Shown in pieces: positions 48,070 through 60,204 of a stretch of 64,000 bases of DNA (the first letter of the stretch is position 1; each line of letters starts with the position of its first letter). Position numbers and translations under genes: made by a program. Source of the DNA: Acheta domesticus (lineage: Eukaryota; Arthropoda; Insecta; Orthoptera; Gryllidae). The stretch covers positions 178,375,446 through 178,439,445 of the forward strand of contig JAHLJT010000631.1 in assembly GCA_031308135.1 (NCBI GenBank). Reading direction: 5' to 3'. The notes under the pieces were generated by a model. It saw only the letters and a list, made by a program, of their open reading frames with translations, was not told the origin of the DNA and did no database searches.

Positions 48070-49325
48070 CAGTGTTTCCCTCTCCATGAAAAACACGACC
48101 ACACCATAACACCACTGCATCCAAATTTCACTGTTGGCAATACACACGCTGGCAGATGATGTTCGTCGGTCATTCGCCATTCCCACATCCTATCATCGGA
48201 TCGCTAGATTGTGTATCGTGATTCGTCACTCCAAACCACGATTTTCCACTGTTCAATCGTCCAATGTTTATGCTCCTTACACAAGCAAGGCTTCGTTTGG
48301 GATTTACCTGCGTGATGTGTGGCTTTTGAGCAGTTTTTGGATGATTCCTTTTAAGTTCTCAATAAATTTGAAAATGTTTTTTTACCACTTTTAATTAAGT
48401 CACTCTTTTCCCCGCGATCCATTATGATCTCCTAAAATGGGCCCATTACACGATGAACTAAATTAAGTTCCCACTTTTCTTGACGACTGCACATCTACAA
48501 TCTTCACTCACACCAACAAGCAAAAATTGACTGAACAGAATACCCAGCAAGTCAAAATTCTAGGAAGGGCTTCTTGTGATCATTCCAGCATTGATTTAGA
48601 TGGTCCCTTCCGCTGATGAATTATGTAAAAAAAACACGTGCTTTCAATTTCCCTGCGACGATGTATTTTAAAGCACAAATTAAAAATTCACACATTTTCG
48701 TAGATAATTCATGATTTTAAAGAGACGTATTTTGATATACTGATAAAATGAAAGCATTCCTCCCAGGTGAAGTAACTGAAATATTGTATCAATTTTTTCT
48801 AAAAATATTTCATCAATTTTTGGATAAGTTTTAACGGTCTGAATAAAAATGTGTTTTAAAAATCAGTTCTGCAGAAATCCAGCGTTTTCATTATTTTCTT
48901 TAAAAGCAAATGAATGACACATTTTTCATGATTACCATCGGGTTCCTCGGCATTTTCTCTACAGAACTATGTTTTTTAGTTACTTTTGTAATAATCGATT
49001 TGGGAACAGTGCACGAGATTCTTCCATAAGAATAACATTGTCAGTAAGAGCCTATTCTGCCTTCACGACGTGTAACTGTGGGATAGGGATGTTTAGCAGT
49101 GTGGAAATCTCGCGTATAGATTTCTGACACATGTTCCACGCAATCACCTGACCGCGTTCGAAGTCCTTGAGTTCCGCGGAGCGCCCCATTCTGCTCTCTC
49201 ACGATGTCTAATGACTACTGCTGTCGCTGATATGGCGTACCTGGCAGTAGGTGGCAGCACAATGCACCTAAATTGAGAAACGTATATTTTTCGACCTGTC
49301 CGGATACTTTTGATCACTTAGTATA
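48070..49325 (-). mobile_element. Broken Tc1-like transposon, inverted relative to the host gene
   Basis: The right edge carries a terminal-repeat-like CCGGATACTTTTGATCACTT just before TAGTATA. The matching left terminal repeat is missing: similarity stops near 48070 beside a tRNA-like repeat. The order on the - strand is correct for one element (terminal repeat, DNA-binding domain, catalytic core), but the part between 48360 and 49064 is longer than expected and unrelated, so a second insertion is likely. It lies wholly inside an intron. Confidence 0.82.
48075..49189 (-). pseudogene. Tc1-like transposase, interrupted
   Basis: Transposases of this family cut and paste their element at TA sites. 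The - strand ATG at 49189 starts MGRSAELKDFERGQVI, then SIREISTLLNIP, the paired-type helix-turn-helix. The frame is then lost in unrelated sequence. Around 48140-48345 (- strand) the catalytic core resumes with HWTIEQWKIVVWSDESRY, which includes the second Asp of the DDE triad. A TAG stop follows shortly where a Trp codon would be expected. Downstream, VMVWSCFSWRG is the usual next motif. The C-terminal third with the last catalytic residue is missing. The gene is dead. Confidence 0.8.
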
Positions 49326-49445
49326 TATCTACATTTAATGTATCAGAACTAGAATTTACCCATACGGAGGAATTAACAATTATATGAAAAAATGGAGATA
49401 ATGAAATAACGGAGTATATAAAATAAAATAATTCTTTTACCGCAG

Positions 49446-51165
49446 ATGGCGCCAAAAGCACAAACAGAAGACTCCCAAAAAAGTTCGTTCGCCGTCCGCC
49501 AATCTGCATAGGGCGTACAGACAGCCCATGCCTCCGCCGCCACCCAACTCCCCGCGCTACAGCGTGCTGGGCCTCCCCACCCCGCTGCTGGGAGTGCCCT
49601 TCATCAACCCTCGCGCCATGCTCTCCTCGCCCTCCCCGCCCCCCACGGCGTGCACCCAGGCCGCCCCGGAAGAGAAGGACTTCGACTCGGACGGGTTCCG
49701 CGACCTGGACAGCTGCGCCGGCGACGGCGACGACGGCGGCCAGCGCAAGGCGCGCTCGCCCCGGAAGCCGTTGCGGGCGGCGATCCGCAAGACCCAAGAA
49801 AGCGCCTCGGAGGCCGCGAGGAACAAGTGCTCCTTCTTCGATGTTTGTTACAGCGCCGTCAAACAAGAAGCAAAAAAGAGGGAGGAAATGAACTTGGAAG
49901 ATTTTGCTGCAAAGACACCTGCAATTAAAGCATCGCCGAAAAAGCGTGTAAGGTTTCGAGAAAGTATTTGTACTATTCCTGTCGAGTGTGATAGTTTTGC
50001 TTATGACAATCTACAATCTGGTTCAGAAAGTCTGAGAGTACTCTCTCCAAATCCGATTTTCACGACCAAATGTGATGGCAGAGATGCTAATAAATTTGAC
50101 ATTTCTACAAGAGAAACACTGGATCTTCAAAACTTTCAAAACGAGTTTCATCCTGAAGTTGAAAAATTATACGGTTTACCACCTCTTGTTTTTAAAAAGG
50201 ATAAAGTAATCACCAGTTCTCTAAGATCAACATCTATTCACGAATCTTTTACTACACCTCTCGAAAACCGAGGTAATTACCTTCGTGTTGAACAATCGAC
50301 GTACCAAAAATCAGATCAGAAAAACAAAAATAAAACAATAAATCATCCTTCCTTTTTAGCCAAGCGTCATGAAGTTGGAACAGAAACAATGATCAAAGAG
50401 TTAACACAAGGAGGAATACATTTTTCCACTCTGTTTGATATAAGAAAAATTAAAGGATCTACAACCCCAAATGTATATACTCATTCAGACGTTGACACAA
50501 ATAGAAGTAGCAGACCCGCAGATAAATTCGACAATATTTTTCACGACTCTTGCAACATTGGGAATGCTATTAGAAAGAAAGAAAATGCCACAGAAGAGAA
50601 ACACGAACTTGCATCATCTTCTGCTGCCCACAGACTTTATTTGTCAGCTAAAAATTCAATTGAAAGATCAAGAAAAAGTGTCGGTTCAAAATTTGAAAAT
50701 AAGAAAGAAGTGCAGGAGAATAGAAAAAGTATCTACCGACCTAAAGAATCTTCAGAAACAAAAACTGATATTTGTGCAAAACCCATTTACAAAGATACAA
50801 ATTATACAGCCGCTAGACTAAATGAGGTAGCAAAGCACAATTCAACAGTAAATATTGAGAATGAAATCGCCAGAAACAGGGCTTTAAGCAGAGAAATTGA
50901 CGAGTCACTTGCACGTGCATCTTTGCAAGGCGATTCGCCCTTGAATCCGTTCACCGGTAATGCGGATGATGCTGATCACATTACTTTACAAGAGAATGCA
51001 TTACCGAATACTAAAACAAGTGCATTGAGTTTAGTAAATATTAGTGTTGCAAACAAAAAAGTAGGCAGTATGAAACCAAAAATTCAGAAATCCACTGATC
51101 AAGATGCAGTGTTTGGTCTAATCAAGCAAATGGTGAAATTGAAAAGAGCTCGAAATCTCACCTGA
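49446..51165 (+). CDS. Terminal coding exon of an uncharacterised, largely disordered protein
   Basis: The exon follows the acceptor TTTTACCGCAG, completes an Arg codon and continues WRQKHKQKTPKKVRSPS. It is open to the TGA at 51163-51165. With the preceding exon it gives the C-terminal 627 residues; an internal ATG at 49528 would give 545. The first 130 codons are GC-rich (Pro-rich PPPPPNSPRYS, an acidic DSDGFRDLDS stretch, then RSPRK). The rest is AT-richer and Lys/Ser/Asn/Glu-rich, apparently disordered. KASPKKRVRF (RVRF at 49945-49956) fits the RVxF docking motif for protein phosphatase 1, and SPKK just before it fits a proline-directed (CDK-type) kinase site. No globular domain, membrane segment or signal peptide is seen. 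I do not recognise the family; the PP1 role is a motif-level inference. Confidence 0.8.
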
Positions 51166-51815
51166 AATTGTGAAGATGTGAGCTGGAAATTTTAACGACC
51201 AATATAATATCAGCAAAGCAAATAGTGACTTACGTTACGAAGATAATACTTACAAGATATTCAATACCTTGGGGAAAACAACCAGTGTATTTGACGGCTC
51301 GTTCGTCGTGATAAGACAATTCATTTTCAGTTCTGATATATGTGTTCTAAGACATTTCCTAGTAACTTATACATTTGTAACTCTACACGTGGATCATCTT
51401 CAATCTTAAGTTATAGCTCCTGGTGCATAAGTTTTTTTGATATCTATAAGGACAATATGTTTTTCTTATGTGAAAATTATACATATTTGGAAGAATTATT
51501 TTTTATTGAATTATGACTTTTTATCAGAGTTGAAGTTAATCTATTTCTAAAATCTAAAATTAATTTTAAATCAATTGATGTATTAAACGTTATTTTGTAA
51601 GTACATTATTACCTAGAGTAGGATATAATTTGATGTAAGTTGCCTCAGAGTGTATTAATTCTATTTTAATACTAATATATTAATACTGCTAGTAGATTTT
51701 CAAGAATATAGTGGATATTCATAATTGCATGGTTAAACATGGTTATTCGATCAACACTTGATGCTTAAAAGTAACGAACAAATTTATTATAAATAAATAA
51801 ATATTTACTTTTTAA
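51166..51815 (+). other. Probable 3' untranslated region with polyadenylation signals
   Basis: The sequence after the stop codon is AT-rich and non-repetitive. AATAAATAAATA occurs at about 51792-51803, roughly 630 bp after the stop, and is the best polyadenylation signal candidate. The exact cleavage site cannot be fixed. Confidence 0.5.
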
Positions 51816-51951
51816 TGCGAAATTGAAGTTTTAATGAATTAAAAAATACGAATTTCAATAACACTATTTCTTTTAATAGGATTTAATTCGAATCCTTCTA
51901 TTCAGCGCAGTTTAAATCGAATTAGAATATGTTGTTTTGGAGAAAAATTAA

Positions 51952-51984
<33 letters not shown>

Positions 51985-52245
51985 GGGGCTGGCGTATTTA
52001 ACTCTATAAACAAATTCTTACATTGGTTGCCTCTGCAGGAATGATAGGTGGGTTGGGCAGTTTCATTGTGAATGAGCGTTAATAAATTCCAAGATCTAAA
52101 AAATGTTCCATCTTTTCTTTCGTAAAATTAACATTGATTAATAATGACCCTGATTTCTTATATTTTATTAAATGCACTGTAGTCACATGTTTCACATTGC
52201 CATGAAACTCAACTGGTCAATCTTAAACAACGGTATATTTCTATT
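51816..52245. other. AT-rich interval with an (ATT)n microsatellite
   Basis: Eleven or so ATT units run from about 51949 to 51983. Nothing else is recognised. Confidence 0.8.
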
Positions 52246-52515
52246 CTCCCACAGACGCTTTCGTCGACCCCCCCTCGTCTGTCAGGCGCCCGTCACACAC
52301 AGGTACACTGTCCATGTGAAAGCCTCACCTGTTCAACTGTTCCCACGGGACGCATCTCCACTCATAGACCACCCACGGACACAAATACCTAGAGAGTTTT
52401 CGCCGGGCCCGGCTGCAACGTCTTCGCATGATAAGCGACCTCCTCACTCGCTTCGTACCTATTGTAGACTCCAGATCGCCGTTGTAAGCGGACGCACTTC
52501 CCGTCAACTATTATA
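52246..52515. other. GC-richer patch
   Basis: GC-richer DNA with frames on both strands and a TATAAATA near 52512. No domain or repeat ends are recognised. Confidence 0.25.
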
Positions 52516-53465
52516 AATACCAAACTAATTGCGTTATTATACGTGCAATGTCCTCTATAGTAATTGTGACGTTCTTACACGTGCAATATTTTCTAAACTA
52601 ATTGTGTACGTGCGTAAATAGCGATCAACAACATTAAAATACATGACAATCTGAACTTTAAAGTGATACATAACCATTGACAACTACCAAAACTCCAAAT
52701 ATATTCGTGGAGATTCTAGAGCTTCTAGTATCGGCGTAGTGCTGCCAGCTCGTCTAGTGTCGATGTAGAACTGTTTACACCTTATCCACTATTTGCTGTC
52801 GAATGCCACTCCAGGCATTCATGCTCACGACCTGCTAGTAAAGAACAACTGCTGCCATCCTGACTACATAGATGAGTAACAAAAAACTTTAACTGAGCCT
52901 CTGGTGAACATTCAATAACTGAATTTCTCACAGCAGTATAATTTGGGTTGTAAATTTCAAATCCCTAGTAATGTTCAAGTAATAATCGCACCATAACCAA
53001 ACATAACTCTATCAACAAACAACTTCATTGGTGCAAATAAAATAACTATATCTCAGCCATCTTTATTTGTTATTCATTGTATATTATCAGTTGCTGCTTT
53101 TCATTTATCCTAATCTAATTTTAAGTTACCTATACGTTTTATTATTGTATTGTTTTACATTTTAATTCCATTAAACTAGAGAAAAGATTTCAAACTATTT
53201 CTGAGCTACCAGTATCCATTCGTTCATCCGCCTGCAATCAGGTCCGCTGGGCATAATCAGCAGCCCAGGATAAAACATGAACAGTCACTTTGAAAAATTC
53301 AAGAAGTTTTGGTTTGTTACAAACGCGCTTCTGAATTTCTGCCACGAAAGCGCAGCTGAGAGCAATTAATCAAGATGGCGAGAGGTGGTGACGAGAAAGA
53401 TAACGTTGTGCTTAAATTGTATTCACAAAAGTCTGTTGTAACAGTACAACCTTTCAGAACGACGT
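52516..53465. other. AT-rich non-coding interval
   Basis: No supported gene or repeat. Confidence 0.4.
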
Positions 53466-53702
53466 TTAACCCTTTATAGGTACGGTATGGTTCGGATAAG
53501 ACCCGAGCTAGTTTTTCTTCCCCCTCCTTGCCTAGCAAAACTCCCCAGGGTGTCGAGCGATCCAGGAACCCTATCAGCCAGACCTCCTTAAGGCGTTGGC
53601 GCGGTCGCATCTGTACGGTTGAGTGACCTTGACTTCCTGCCCTCTTGTCTTCCCGCGAGGAGTCGCGTTTTGGGGTCACATCTGACCCGACCGTACTGTT
53701 AA
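53466..53702. mobile_element. piggyBac-like MITE with TTAA duplications
   Basis: TTAA occurs at both edges (53466-53469 and 53699-53702). Inside the left one the sequence runs CCCTTTATAGGTACGGT. The right edge read inwards on the other strand gives CAGTACGGTCGGGTCAGA. TACGGT and a GGGTC/GACCC pair are thus inverted at the two ends. TTAA duplication plus a CCCTTT start is the hallmark of piggyBac elements. At about 230 bp it carries no transposase, so it is a non-autonomous derivative. Its insertion lies directly upstream of family R copy 5. Confidence 0.65.
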
Positions 53703-55450
53703 AGCAATGGATTTTTACCAAAAATGTTCTACATTTTTCTGAATTTCAGTTCAAGGTTACTCTGAATTTTCGAAAATAGCAAATATTTGCTTTTTTCGGC
53801 ATCTTCCTACAACTACAACATTGAAGATGAAGATTTTTCCTCCAAATAAAATTTGTTGTCCATAATTTGCTAATTCATTAAGGTAATGTACATCATTTTG
53901 AAAATTTTACTAGTTTTCGCGCAATATTGCGTGCAATATTTGCAAATTGAAAAAATAACAAAAACAAGATTTTCTCGAAAAGTGCCCCAAATTTTTGCTT
54001 TAAACTATTGTTAGGGATAGTGTTAAAAGCCCTCTATAAGATGACATAAACGCCATACTGCTCTATACTTTTGTGTTTTCAAAAATTACAAAACTTTAAT
54101 TTTTTGACTTATCTCCCAAGTCGTTAATATTTACATTAGCGGCCTTTTGTTCACATTATTATATTTATGAGTACATCTTCTTTAAATAATGTCATATCAA
54201 GGTTCTCGAAAACTTAATGGTTTTCTGTAAAATCGAGCCCGAATTCCGCATTTTCAGAAACGCTCAAACGCCATTTTCTCATAAATATCTCCATATTTTT
54301 CTTCAAACTTTTCGAACGGATAGTGATAATTGCAATATTTAATATGACGTTACGTTCGTTTTTTTGTTTTTTCAAAAATTACACAAATGTAATTTTTTGA
54401 AAGATCTCTCACATTGTTAATATGCACATTTCCAGAAATTTGTAAACACTTTTTTATTTGTGAGTTAAAGTGCTTCAAATGACTTCAAATGAAGATTTCC
54501 TAAAACTCTTTTTTTTCTGTGAAAAAGTTTCAAATTTTGAATTTGCAAGTAGCGGTTTTTAAGGTCTTTGTTAGAGATCTACACCACAAGAGTGGATATA
54601 TACAATTTATTTATGTGAATAATTACATATTTACAGAACCTCACTCTAAGGTGCTTCGCCAGAGCTAACAACAGCAGCCCTCCTCTCTAAACATTACGCG
54701 TCTTACGGCTATGCCTGCGGCGAGCAAACTAGCCCGACTTGCATCTGATGTGCTTCGGCAGATACCCAATCTGCTCTGCAGGGTTGGAGAAACACTTCAC
54801 AGTGTCCGAACACATCGAACACCTACCTACTCGTGCCTACAGCACACCGCGTCTCCGTTTATGCTTCGGCGGTTAAAGTTTTGCGCACCGGCCGCGAGGA
54901 AACCAAAGTGGTTTCCCAATGCGCGCATCACGACGCTTTCTTATAAAAGATCGATTCACGTGACCTCCTACGTCACCTCCCCCACGCTCTACTCTGAGGC
55001 ATGTCTAGCCTACATTGTCTCTTTGCGCACAACAACTCACCAGCCACCTCCCATCTTAGAATTTCCTCTGGTCTGGTGTGGCACCCTTTTGTTCGGATGG
55101 CTATGTTTAGCCACTCTCATGCCCAAACTTTTTAACCCCGTCTCTTTGAACTGGAAGTCAAGCCTATGACGCTACGCACTTTAACGCCATTTTCTTAAAA
55201 ACTGCTCCAAATTTTTAAAGAAAATTGCCATTTAGAACGAGGTTTTACTGTCCTTTAATATTCTTAAAATTATATTTCCGTTTTACTATTAGGAAATTGA
55301 AAAGTTAAGAAAATGTCGAAAAATTACTTCGGAGGCGATAGATGGCAGCTGACAGAGTTTGAGGGAAGTCCGAATAGCTAGCTGAGACGAAAGGAAATAG
55401 TAAACTTATACGGGAAAGTCTGTGCCATTCTGGAAAAACCACTAGTTTAA
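53703..55450 (+). repeat. Repeat family R, copy 5 (3' two-thirds, interrupted)
   Basis: It matches copy 3 from the GAAGAT..AGATTTTT block (about 53823) through the roughly 300-bp units, with CTCC-type boxes near 53985 and 54287, and on to the end, GTGCCATTCTGG ... CCACTAGTTT. It is split by about 610 bp of foreign sequence at 54568-55178, after which the family sequence resumes with TTAAAAACTGCTCC. The 5' hairpin end is absent. Confidence 0.8.
54568..55178 (+). mobile_element. GC-richer insertion, solo-LTR-like
   Basis: Compared with copy 3, about 610 bp are inserted. The flanks keep a decayed duplication, TTTAAGGTC on the left and TTTAACGCC on the right. The insert starts near TGTTAGAGATCT, is GC-richer than the host repeat, and has a TATA box (TATAAAA at 54942) in its second half, which suits an LTR promoter. 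A 152-codon frame (54711-55169) has no recognisable domain. No matching second LTR or internal region is seen, so a solo LTR or another short element are both possible. Confidence 0.5.
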
Positions 55451-58400
55451 TTTTTTGAAGCTTTGCAGTAGCGTTCTTTGCTGGACATTGTTATAAATAT
55501 TAAATATTAACTTATTTCAGCCACATTATTCCCATTTGAGTTTGCATTCACTTACTACAAAGTGCCATCTTTGACATATTTAAAAACCAATGAAATTAAG
55601 GGGTTGAATACTCGCTTTGAAAGAAGATTTCTGAAAAAAATTCATTGCGTAATTTAGAATTATTTGATGATCGATATTAAATTTGAATCTTTATCCTGTG
55701 CATTTTCATCAATAAACTAAGTAAATATTTTTACTTCTCCAGTCATGACTAAAAAAATGATAGCATCTGTATAAATGCACCTTTTGTCTCTTCTATCTCG
55801 TTAATTTTCTTGCAAGTGAGAAATAGTATTGAAAAAAAATTCTGTGTAAGAGGAACGCAAATGTTTGTGCTAAGATTTACATTGGGAACAAAATTTTAAA
55901 ATTCACTGGGAAAACATTTCTGGGGCAAAAGATGCACTAGAATAATGTTTGGGGTCGTAGGCAATCCTTTTAGCGAATCAATTTTTCTCAGTTTAGCATC
56001 CTTTCTCCATTAGCCGCGTGCAATGCGCCCCACACAAATGCGAAAAATGAGTTGATGCACATCGACGGCAAGCTCCTGAATTCTTCAAATGAACGTCCAT
56101 TTGTGCTCCTTCAGTCTGTTCCATGTTATGACGATGATTGAGGTAGCAAATGGCCGCAGTAATTGGTTCAAATCCCGGCAGGGAAGGGACCGCCTCTGAC
56201 GAATGAAAATTAATATACTTTTGCCAAGACAAGAAGCAAAACTCAATTGCCATGACAAAAAATAATCAATGCCATATTTTTTCCTTATCAGCGGACATTA
56301 TCGTAAATAGACTGATTGCTCGAACGGTCCTGTCGCCCTCGGAGGGGAATAACTGGCAAGGAATTGATGCGCGAGGGGGACCCGCTTTTAAACCGCCGAG
56401 CCGCCGGATATTGAGGCCAACGCCCGCCACATTTTCTAAATGAACGTTGCTGAAGCTGCCACGAAAGACATTTTTGTTCTTTTCTCTAGCTTGACAACAA
56501 TAAATTGTGTAGTTAAATATAATGAAGAATAACACACTTTTTGCAGGTTAATATTTAGATTTTAAAATGACGGTTACGCCATTCGAGCGCTATGACAGTT
56601 CAATGTTAATTTCAAAATAAAACATGATCTATTAGTCCTTTCTGATAAGTACGTGTTTGAAAGTGAAAAAATAACTACAACGTCTAGATGATGTTTTATG
56701 CGGGAATTGAAATTAGGGAAAGTGAAAATATCAACTTTATTGCAAAATATTATTATACTGCAAAATCAGTATTTCAGAAATGGGATTTTATGTTATTCGT
56801 TTTATTTCCCTGATAGATAAGAGGTTTCATGTGTTATTACTTTCCAAATCTTTAATAGATTACTTTATGTATATGTAATGTAGGAAAGATGAAACATAAA
56901 TATTTAGCAATAAATATGTAGCATGAGTTAAAATTTGCAATCACTTGAAATAGGAAATATATTCTACAAAATATTTTTATTTCTTCTTTTTATAAACTCT
57001 CAAGCAGAACACCTTCATTCTTTATTCTATGAAAAAAATATTTAAATAGATAACACTATGGATTATGCATAATACAATACACAGTGGTAACGAAACGTTA
57101 CTTCTCCTATTTTAAATCAATTTTTCTTGTGTTTCTTCCAAAGCTTTCTTAAAAAATTCTGCCTTGAAGTACAAGAAACGTTTCCTACTTCCAACGAAAC
57201 TGTATTTACGTCTTTATTGTTTAGTACGATATTACACAAACAAGCAATACGTTCAGATCACTTGCCTTTCACCTGGGAATTCCGGGGTTTAGATCCCCTT
57301 TAATTCGAAATATGAAGAATTTGCAATGAACAACGAGAGCTTGTGGCAGGTTTTCACAGCAGGAGTTTTACTGCTTCGCCTTTCTTTCATTCCATCATTG
57401 CTCAATCATTTTTATTACACCATTACAATTACCGTTCCATCAAAGTTATTCGTCCAATACAGGTATGGCATTATGTCTTAGAAACAGGAATATACATTAC
57501 ATTTTATAAAGAATGGAGTCTTTTGATGAAAGATGCGGCTAAACTTTGGACGGTTCATTAATTAAATTTTGCGTAATATCATTATCCGAAATCAGTAATT
57601 GATAATTCAATTTTGAGTGGGAGTCTAAGTTAAACTTAGCGTGTGGTCTTAAAAGGGTATTAACTAGTGTACGCAAAGACCGAGAGACATTATTAAGACA
57701 GGAAGCTCCTTATTCAAGAATGTACTGTACATATATCATCTCAATATGTTTGTAACATTTCACGAAATAGTAATTTTGTAACGAGTATTGTATATTACAA
57801 GCATTAAGTGTATTCTGCGAATTAAAGTGAGACTAATTCCTTTTGTTTCAAAACCGTTATTCTTTAAGGTTCTTCAATGTCGTTTTTGTAGTACGTTCAA
57901 TTTGAAAGTGTTGATTCATGACCTCGGCAAGAGAAAATATTAACACAAGAAGATAAAGAAAAACTCCCAACCCCTCGTTTTCCTTGAGAGGTTTTTACTT
58001 TTCAGCTCAGAGAGTAAGAAGAAGAGCGAAGGAAGTACCACACTCCTGAAATTAGCCAGAAGACCGTGGTTTCTCCATAGAGTTTATGAATCTAACCTCG
58101 AAAGCTTTTAAACATAATTAGCTACATAAATGAAGATTTCCAGGTGAGCTTGTCTTGAAAGCAAGTTTATGAGGAAGACAGCAATCTATTATCATTTTTA
58201 TTTCCTCCTTGAGGCAACAAGCTACTGGGAAGAAAATATTACACCTTCTCTGTCTTTTATATTTTGTCAGAAAACACGAGGGCAATAAGTATCTCTTGAG
58301 AGAGAACGAGCAAAACTGGCTAAAAAAACTGTTTGTTTAAATGATCAAATTTTTGTTTGCCGCCTTAAGAACAAAAGGTATTCTAATGACATCAGATCAC

Positions 58401-58490
58401 ATGGAGTTATATATGTCCCTGTGTTGCAATTTTATACAAGTTAAATTCAAGTCAGGTGTGTATAGGAGGTAAGTCCGTGCGTGCAAGTTC
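55451..58490. other. Mostly AT-rich non-coding interval
   Basis: No supported gene. It contains the tRNA-like piece at about 56145-56220, a CG-rich patch at 56330-56440, and GGGGTTTAGATCCCC at about 57284, which looks like an isolated T-arm but has no partner A box. Confidence 0.4.
56145..56225 (+). repeat. tRNA-derived repeat fragment
   Basis: A good B box GGTTCAAATCCCGGC lies at 56164-56178, with GAGGTAGCAAATGG about 25 nt before it. The downstream GGCAGGG and AATGAAAATT blocks match those after the B-box-like site at 48020. Confidence 0.45.
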
Positions 58491-58499
58491 CACATAAAC

Positions 58500-58860
58500 G
58501 TTCAAAGCAGTGAAGTGAGTGCTCTTAAATTTTCACGAAGCAATTGCTCCCAAAGTTTGAACAGCCGAGAAAAAAGAAAGAAAGGGTTGGGATTCAAAAT
58601 GTTAGCCGAAAAGGTATTTTTTAGAATCTTTAGTGCAGGACGGAGTGCGTGGTTCGGGCTTACAGGGTGAAGCAAGCGAACCAGGGTGGGGCGGGGGGCG
58701 GAGAGGGAGAGGGCGGGGCGGGGCGGGGGGAGGGGGCGGAGGGTGACAGGCAACGTGAACGGAGGGCCCAGATGGGAGGGTGAAGGATGGCGAAGTGGGC
58801 TGGGACAGTAGGAACGATTGGGGAGGGTGAAATGACGGAGCGGGCCGATTAGTACTTTAA
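58500..58860 (+). repeat. GC-rich repeat locus G, copy 2
   Basis: The left flank (TTGCTCCCAAAGTTTGA, then GATTCAAAATGTTAGC) matches that of the 32.4-kb locus in the same order. It is followed by very G-rich sequence at 58680-58745, with many GGGG runs and strong G-quadruplex potential. The - strand frame through it is low complexity. Confidence 0.65.
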
Positions 58861-60200
58861 TAGCACGGCAACTTCGAATTATCAGTTACATGTGTTCTTT
58901 TTATCTTCTAGGATTGCAAATATTTTTGAAAGAGATATATGCTAATGAGTAATACATTAGTAACGACAGAAATGACATATTAATGATTGATTAATATTGA
59001 TATATCAAGAAATTTAATTTGATTTATTTTCTTTCCATATCATATTTTCTTCTGCAAGGAATTGTTACTTGTCAATGATTGTGGCTTGTCGGTTTCGAAT
59101 AACTTTTATGACAACAATGATTTGTAATGATGGTTAAAACTGTAATTTTCAGTTTAATAAAAACAAGGCTTGAAATATATCTGGGACTCCTAAATTTGAC
59201 CAATAAAAACATAAAAAATACACATTTTTGTCAGAATATAATACATGTCAGTTAACATCTATGTAGTACAAGTGATATTGTGTTATAATTGTATAATTAC
59301 ATAAATCTTGTTCTTCATTCTCTGCAAACAGCCGGCAAAACATTGTCTATCACTTGCCTGTTAGTACTTATTCAAATGCGTGTCTTTCTTTTTAAAAATA
59401 GTCATTTATTTTATTGTTATGTATTATGCTGGAATTTGTATTTGATAATTCTATAAAATAAAAATATAAAAGCATGTTACCAAGAGAGAATTACCCTCCC
59501 AAAATATAACAACGTTAAAAAAGTCCCCAGAATAGATTATGGTGTAGGAAACAAACTAGTGTATCTCCATAGGCATGAAAATGCTTTTTCAAGAGCCTAA
59601 ATGACACATTTCTGGGGTATGTCTAACGGCAAAGGATGTGTGGAGGGCTCAATGTACACATGTTTTTTTAACATTAATCAAAAAACTTTTATCATTTTTT
59701 CTTCACTGTGAATTAGTGCATGCGTGGGGGAGATTTCCTCTCCAAAGCTAGCGTACTTAGAAAGGATATTGTAGCTTATTTTTTATAAATGATCTCAATT
59801 CGTCGTCTTTTCTGAATTATAGAGGGCTGCTGAGAGAATTTCTGTTATCATTGGACAGGAAGGATGGAAGGAAAGAATGAAATTAGGAACGGAGAACTTT
59901 CAAAAGTAAATTACAATTCGATTCCTAAATTCTCTTGTTGAACAGAAATATAATTTGCGGTCTATCAGAATATGGCACATGTACTGGAGTGTATAAAAAA
60001 CTGCCGATGACTTTCTTACTTGGTTATTCATAAAGTATAAAGGTGACAATAAAGGACACATGATGACGAAATAACTTTGATAGTTCACGTTTTAGACAAC
60101 ATACAGTTTTAGTGGTTGCAGATCAGAAGAAGATATTTATTCTCCAGCAACGGACACATTTTGTAAGTATTCATCAAATATTCCACCGTAAATATACTCA
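58861..60200. other. AT-rich non-coding interval
   Basis: No supported gene or repeat. Confidence 0.45.
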
Positions 60201-60204
60201 TGCG

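Larger units (their letters stand above)
46848..49445 (+). other. Phase-2 GT-AG intron (2598 bp)
   Basis: It starts GTACAC and ends in a T-rich tract, TTCTTTTACCGCAG. It contains the CA-rich array, a tRNA-like repeat and a broken Tc1 element. The intron is inferred from splice consensus and from the frame continuing across it; there is no transcript evidence. Confidence 0.65.

Noticed and set aside
54711..55169. 152-codon frame in the insertion of family R copy 5
   Set aside because: No domain, and the TATA box inside it fits a regulatory LTR-like sequence better than a coding region.
57284..57298. tRNA-like T-arm GGGGTTTAGATCCCC
   Set aside because: No A box or acceptor stem at the right distance; a 4-bp stem with a 7-base loop occurs easily by chance.
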